A DNA stretch of 44,845 nucleotides from JOPF133 sp052144935 (GTDB lineage Bacteria > Acidobacteriota > Terriglobia > Bryobacterales > Bryobacteraceae): the NCBI GenBank assembly GCA_052144935.1, contig JBKQPR010000035.1, forward strand, positions 1 to 44,845, in the 5' to 3' direction. The position numbers were made by a program, and so were the translations under genes. This document shows, piece after piece, positions 42,509 through 44,845 of this stretch (positions are counted from its first letter, which is position 1; the number at the start of each line of letters is the position of its first letter). The notes beneath the pieces were generated by a model. It was not told the DNA's origin and searched no databases. It saw only the letters and a list, made by a program, of their open reading frames with translations.

Positions 42509-42542
42509 TTGGCGCGTGCGCCAATGCGATGCGTCTATTCTA
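42509..42542 (-). promoter_or_regulatory. Promoter and palindromic operator of the truncated iorA
   Basis: TAGAAT (42542-42537, minus strand) is followed 12 bases downstream by TTGGCGCACGCGCCAA (42524-42509), a perfect 7-2-7 palindrome. It sits near the expected transcription start and just before the AAGGAG ribosome binding site. The arrangement suits a repressor operator. Confidence 0.5.
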
Positions 42543-42998
42543 TCGGTTCCCAACCCTCAGTTTGGAATCCTCAGATACATCTTTTCCTCCGCGAATAGTT
42601 GGGGGACGCCTCCGTGTCCTGGCACTCGCCAGGAGACGGCGCGTGACCGCGGCGCATCAAGTCGCTCGACCGTACAAACGGCTCGGCGAGCTTTCGAGCG
42701 GATCACGTTTACTCGGAAAAGAGCCGAGTCTCCGTTCGGACCGAAAAGCCGGCATGGCAGCGGAGGACCTCCTCGCGCGCGAACGCGGGTTTGGGGGGTC
42801 GTCTGGCTTCCGGATAACGGGCAGATGGCCGGAGACTCGGAGAATAGCTCCCAGACGGCGCTTGGGGGAAGCGTGCCCGAGCCACCCACACTATTCCTGT
42901 CGATATATCCCCGTCGCGCCAGCGATCGGAGATAGATCCGCCCTGACGTTCCAGTGTGGAGGATCTCCAGCCATTAGCTGTTCCGCGGTGGCCGGCGC
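42543..42998. other. Intergenic region with nothing recognised
   Basis: Open frames on both strands here lack motifs, start signals or coherent composition. I see no gene or repeat. Confidence 0.35.
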
Positions 42999-43131
42999 TT
43001 AGGAAGGCAAACGCTTTGAAGGGATGATCCGCACTTCCTTACCAATCAAACCGGCATACTTGATCGCTTTGCCGAGAAGGAGTAGCTCGTCAGGGCCCAA
43101 CTTGCCCAATGCCACATACTTTTTGCAACGG
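42999..43131 (-). pseudogene. C-terminal gene remnant beside the IS element
   Basis: The minus strand encodes about 43 residues, KKYVALGKLGPDELLLLGKA followed by IKYAGLIGKEVRIIPSKR and LPS, ending at TAA 42999. The composition is clearly protein-like, but no start precedes it: an in-frame TAG lies just upstream. It looks like the tail of a gene cut off by the insertion of the neighbouring IS4-type element. I do not recognise the family. Confidence 0.5.
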
Positions 43132-43209
43132 TACTAACGCAGTTGGTGAGCGTGGCGCCTGAACACGCAACCGCCCCAGACATTTTTGTAGTTTTTGTTG
43201 GATTGCCAC

Positions 43210-43238
43210 TGGACATTTCGAAGTCGTTCAGCTATAGT
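43210..43238 (+). promoter_or_regulatory. Promoter of the IS4-type transposase
   Basis: TGGACA (43210-43215) and TATAGT (43233-43238) are separated by exactly 17 bases. The expected start of transcription (about 43245) precedes the chosen GTG and its GGAGG ribosome binding site. Confidence 0.65.
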
Positions 43239-43292
43239 CTGGTGGATGGACCTCTAGTTTCCCCTTCCGCCACCGCTCCGGAGGCGAGCGGC

Positions 43293-44648
43293 GTGGCCGT
43301 CGCCCCTTACAAAGCGGACGTGTTGGCGTTGTTCCAGCAGTTGCTGCCGGCGGAATTTTTCCTGGCGGCCCTGAAGCAAGCTAAGGTACGCGAGAACAAT
43401 CGCGTCTATACCAGCGCCGTGGTGGTCTGGCTGATGATCTGCCAGCGTTTGCAGGTGCAGCGTCAGGGTACCCTGGAGGGCGCGGTGTTGGAGTTGCTCG
43501 GCGGGCTGCCCAGCAGCTTTTGGCCGCAGCCCTGTAAGCGTTTGGAGCAGGCCGTCCAAGAGGGAGGACCGAGGATGTCCAATGAGACCGGGGCATACAA
43601 CAAGGCTCGGCAGGAGTTGTCGCTGCCGGTGGTGGAACAGTGTTGCGATCACGCCTTCCAGCAGTTAATCGGGCAGTCCGTGTGGGCGCCGGACCGGCGA
43701 CCGGCGTTTTTCTTTGACGGCACTATAGTGCGCATGCCGCATGACGAGGAACTGGTGGCAGCCTATCCTCCTACTGCCAATCAGCACGGAGTATCGCACT
43801 GGCCCTCGCTGCGCCTGCTGGTCGCGCACGATCTCTTTACGGGGCTGGCGATGCGCCCACAGTGGGGTCCGGTCAACGGCAGGCAGGCGGTCAGCGAACA
43901 GGGCTTGCTGGAGGAGGCCATCGACCGACTGCCGAGCCAAGCGACCGTAGTAGGGGATGCTAATTTTGGGGTATTCTCGGTGGCTTATACGGCGGCGCAA
44001 CGCGGCCACCCGGTGGTATTGCGCTTGACGACCGTGCGGGCTCGGCACCTGGCCGGGGGACACCTACAGGATGGAACCGATCGACGAATTCAGTGGAGAC
44101 CGACTCGCGAGGATCGCCGCAGTCACCCCCAACTTCCCACCGATGCGGTTGTGGCGGGGCGTTTGATCGTGCGTCGAGTGCAGCCCAGCAATGGCGCCGC
44201 ACCGTTTTTGCTGGCGCTATTCACCACCCTGGAGGACCCGGTCGAACAGGTAGTAGAGCTGTATGGGAAGCGTTGGAACATAGAAGTGGATCTGCGCCAC
44301 TTGAAGAGCACGCTACGGCTGGAAGATCTGACCTGCACGAGCACGGCCATGGTGGCCAAGGAAATCGATGTGGCGATGCTAGGGTACAACTTGGTACGTG
44401 CCGTAATCTATCAGACCGCGCGGAAAGCCGGGCTGGAGCCGCGGGTCTTCAGTTTCACGAAGGTGAGGAGTGTGCTCCAGGTGTTTCTCCCGCGGATCGC
44501 GGCCGCTCCGGACGAGGGCACCGCGCGGAAATTGTCCGACGACATGCAGTACTACCTGAGCCGATGCCGACTTCGCCAACGCAAGCGGTCCTCCTATCCC
44601 CGCGGCGTGTGGTCCAAGCCCAAGGCCTACCCGGCGCGCCACGTCTAA
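43293..44648 (+). CDS. IS4-family transposase
   Basis: The 451-residue product is a DDE transposase of the IS4 family. The catalytic residues are Asp142 (FFFDGTIVRMP), Asp222 (VVGDANFG) and Glu331, the last inside the family signature Y324-x2-R327-x3-E331-x6-K338 (YGKRWNIEVDLRHLK). An N-terminal helical DNA-binding part (about 1-100) precedes them. I chose the GTG at 43293 because GGAGG lies eight bases upstream and a good promoter sits 55 bases before; the frame is open from 43143 but that part precedes the promoter. The gene is intact, so the element may be active. Terminal repeats were not identified by eye, and the right end may lie beyond the window. Confidence 0.92.
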   Translation: MAVAPYKADVLALFQQLLPAEFFLAALKQAKVRENNRVYTSAVVVWLMICQRLQVQRQGTLEGAVLELLGGLPSSFWPQPCKRLEQAVQEGGPRMSNETGAYNKARQELSLPVVEQCCDHAFQQLIGQSVWAPDRRPAFFFDGTIVRMPHDEELVAAYPPTANQHGVSHWPSLRLLVAHDLFTGLAMRPQWGPVNGRQAVSEQGLLEEAIDRLPSQATVVGDANFGVFSVAYTAAQRGHPVVLRLTTVRARHLAGGHLQDGTDRRIQWRPTREDRRSHPQLPTDAVVAGRLIVRRVQPSNGAAPFLLALFTTLEDPVEQVVELYGKRWNIEVDLRHLKSTLRLEDLTCTSTAMVAKEIDVAMLGYNLVRAVIYQTARKAGLEPRVFSFTKVRSVLQVFLPRIAAAPDEGTARKLSDDMQYYLSRCRLRQRKRSSYPRGVWSKPKAYPARHV

Positions 44649-44652
44649 GCTC

Positions 44653-44845
44653 ATGCCACGAGTCAATCTGCAGTCCACATCGCTGAATGGCGCTGCCTAC
44701 CAGGACCAGAGCGCCGTTCTGGACCTGGAATTCCGGACCGGAGCGATCTACCGTTACCTGGGTGTTCCCGCACAGGTCTACAAGGAACTGCTGAGGGCGG
44801 AATCCAAGGGGCGGTACTTCAACCAGCACATACGGAATCGCTTCG
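44653..44845 (+). CDS. KTSC-domain protein (3' end outside window)
   Basis: The first 64 residues are visible and nearly fill the KTSC domain: VNLQSTSLNGAAYQ, AVLDLEFRTGAIYRYLGVP and the naming motif region ESKGRYFNQHIRNRF. The domain has no known activity. The ATG lies four bases after the transposase stop, so the two are probably translated from one message. Whether it is a passenger of the IS element or a host gene into which the element inserted cannot be decided without the sequence beyond the edge. A broken copy of a similar gene lies at 5673-5890. Confidence 0.85.
   Translation, partial: MPRVNLQSTSLNGAAYQDQSAVLDLEFRTGAIYRYLGVPAQVYKELLRAESKGRYFNQHIRNRF

Overview
The window is GC-rich bacterial chromosome and most resembles an Acidobacteriota genome of the Candidatus Solibacter / Bryobacterales type. 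The strongest clue is a very large secreted protein (31206-34589) that ends in the repeat and C-terminal domain architecture first named from Solibacter. Supporting clues are the wealth of small secreted proteins, an SSS symporter followed by a tiny membrane protein, a MoxR/DUF58/vWA operon, a ferredoxin-dependent 2-oxoacid oxidoreductase, and many intergenic inverted repeats. No rRNA, tRNA or CRISPR array is visible. The assignment is inference from protein character, not from a marker gene.

Layout. 0-1 kb: a decayed mobile-element scar with a 5'-truncated trmD fragment, a second copy of its 3' end and a tyrosine recombinase tail. 1-5.4 kb: an alpha/beta hydrolase, a divergent phasin-like gene and phaR sharing a regulated promoter region, and an ABC1/UbiB kinase-like gene. 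5.4-5.9 kb: frameshifted remnants, including a KTSC-domain gene. 6-10 kb: a tight run of thrS, an aldo/keto reductase and a UvrC-like gene. 10-12.9 kb: a perfect 44-bp inverted repeat, then small genes, a beta-propeller protein and a cupin. 12.9-18.1 kb (minus strand): proS, a GxxExxY nuclease-fold protein and a vorD-vorB-vorAC operon. 18.1-23.8 kb: palindromic repeats, an MFS transporter, a TPR protein, a large membrane protein and a ruined glycosyltransferase. 23.8-30.9 kb: a membrane protein followed by the moxR-DUF58-vWA-vWA operon, interrupted by another hairpin element. 31.2-41.5 kb: the Solibacter-type giant, a secreted lipocalin-like protein, the SSS symporter pair, an extradiol dioxygenase, a C-rich repeat array, a TonB-dependent receptor and a secreted protein. 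41.5-44.8 kb: gene fragments (permease, truncated iorA, an unknown tail), then an IS4-family transposase directly followed by an intact KTSC-domain gene cut by the window edge.

How it works together. The clearest regulatory unit is the phasin/phaR pair: PhaR senses polyhydroxyalkanoate granules and probably represses the phasin gene through a CTGC-N3-GCAG site placed just downstream of a strong promoter. The vor operon would oxidise branched-chain 2-oxoacids with ferredoxin as electron acceptor. The moxR operon encodes an AAA+ chaperone with vWA partners acting at the membrane.

The most unusual content is structural. At least five different long inverted repeats lie between genes, one supplying the last codons of proS and sitting directly before a GxxExxY gene. 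A KTSC gene is coupled to an IS4 transposase while a broken KTSC copy lies 39 kb away. Several genes begin with GTG or TTG only 5-8 bases after a -10 box, which suggests leaderless transcripts.
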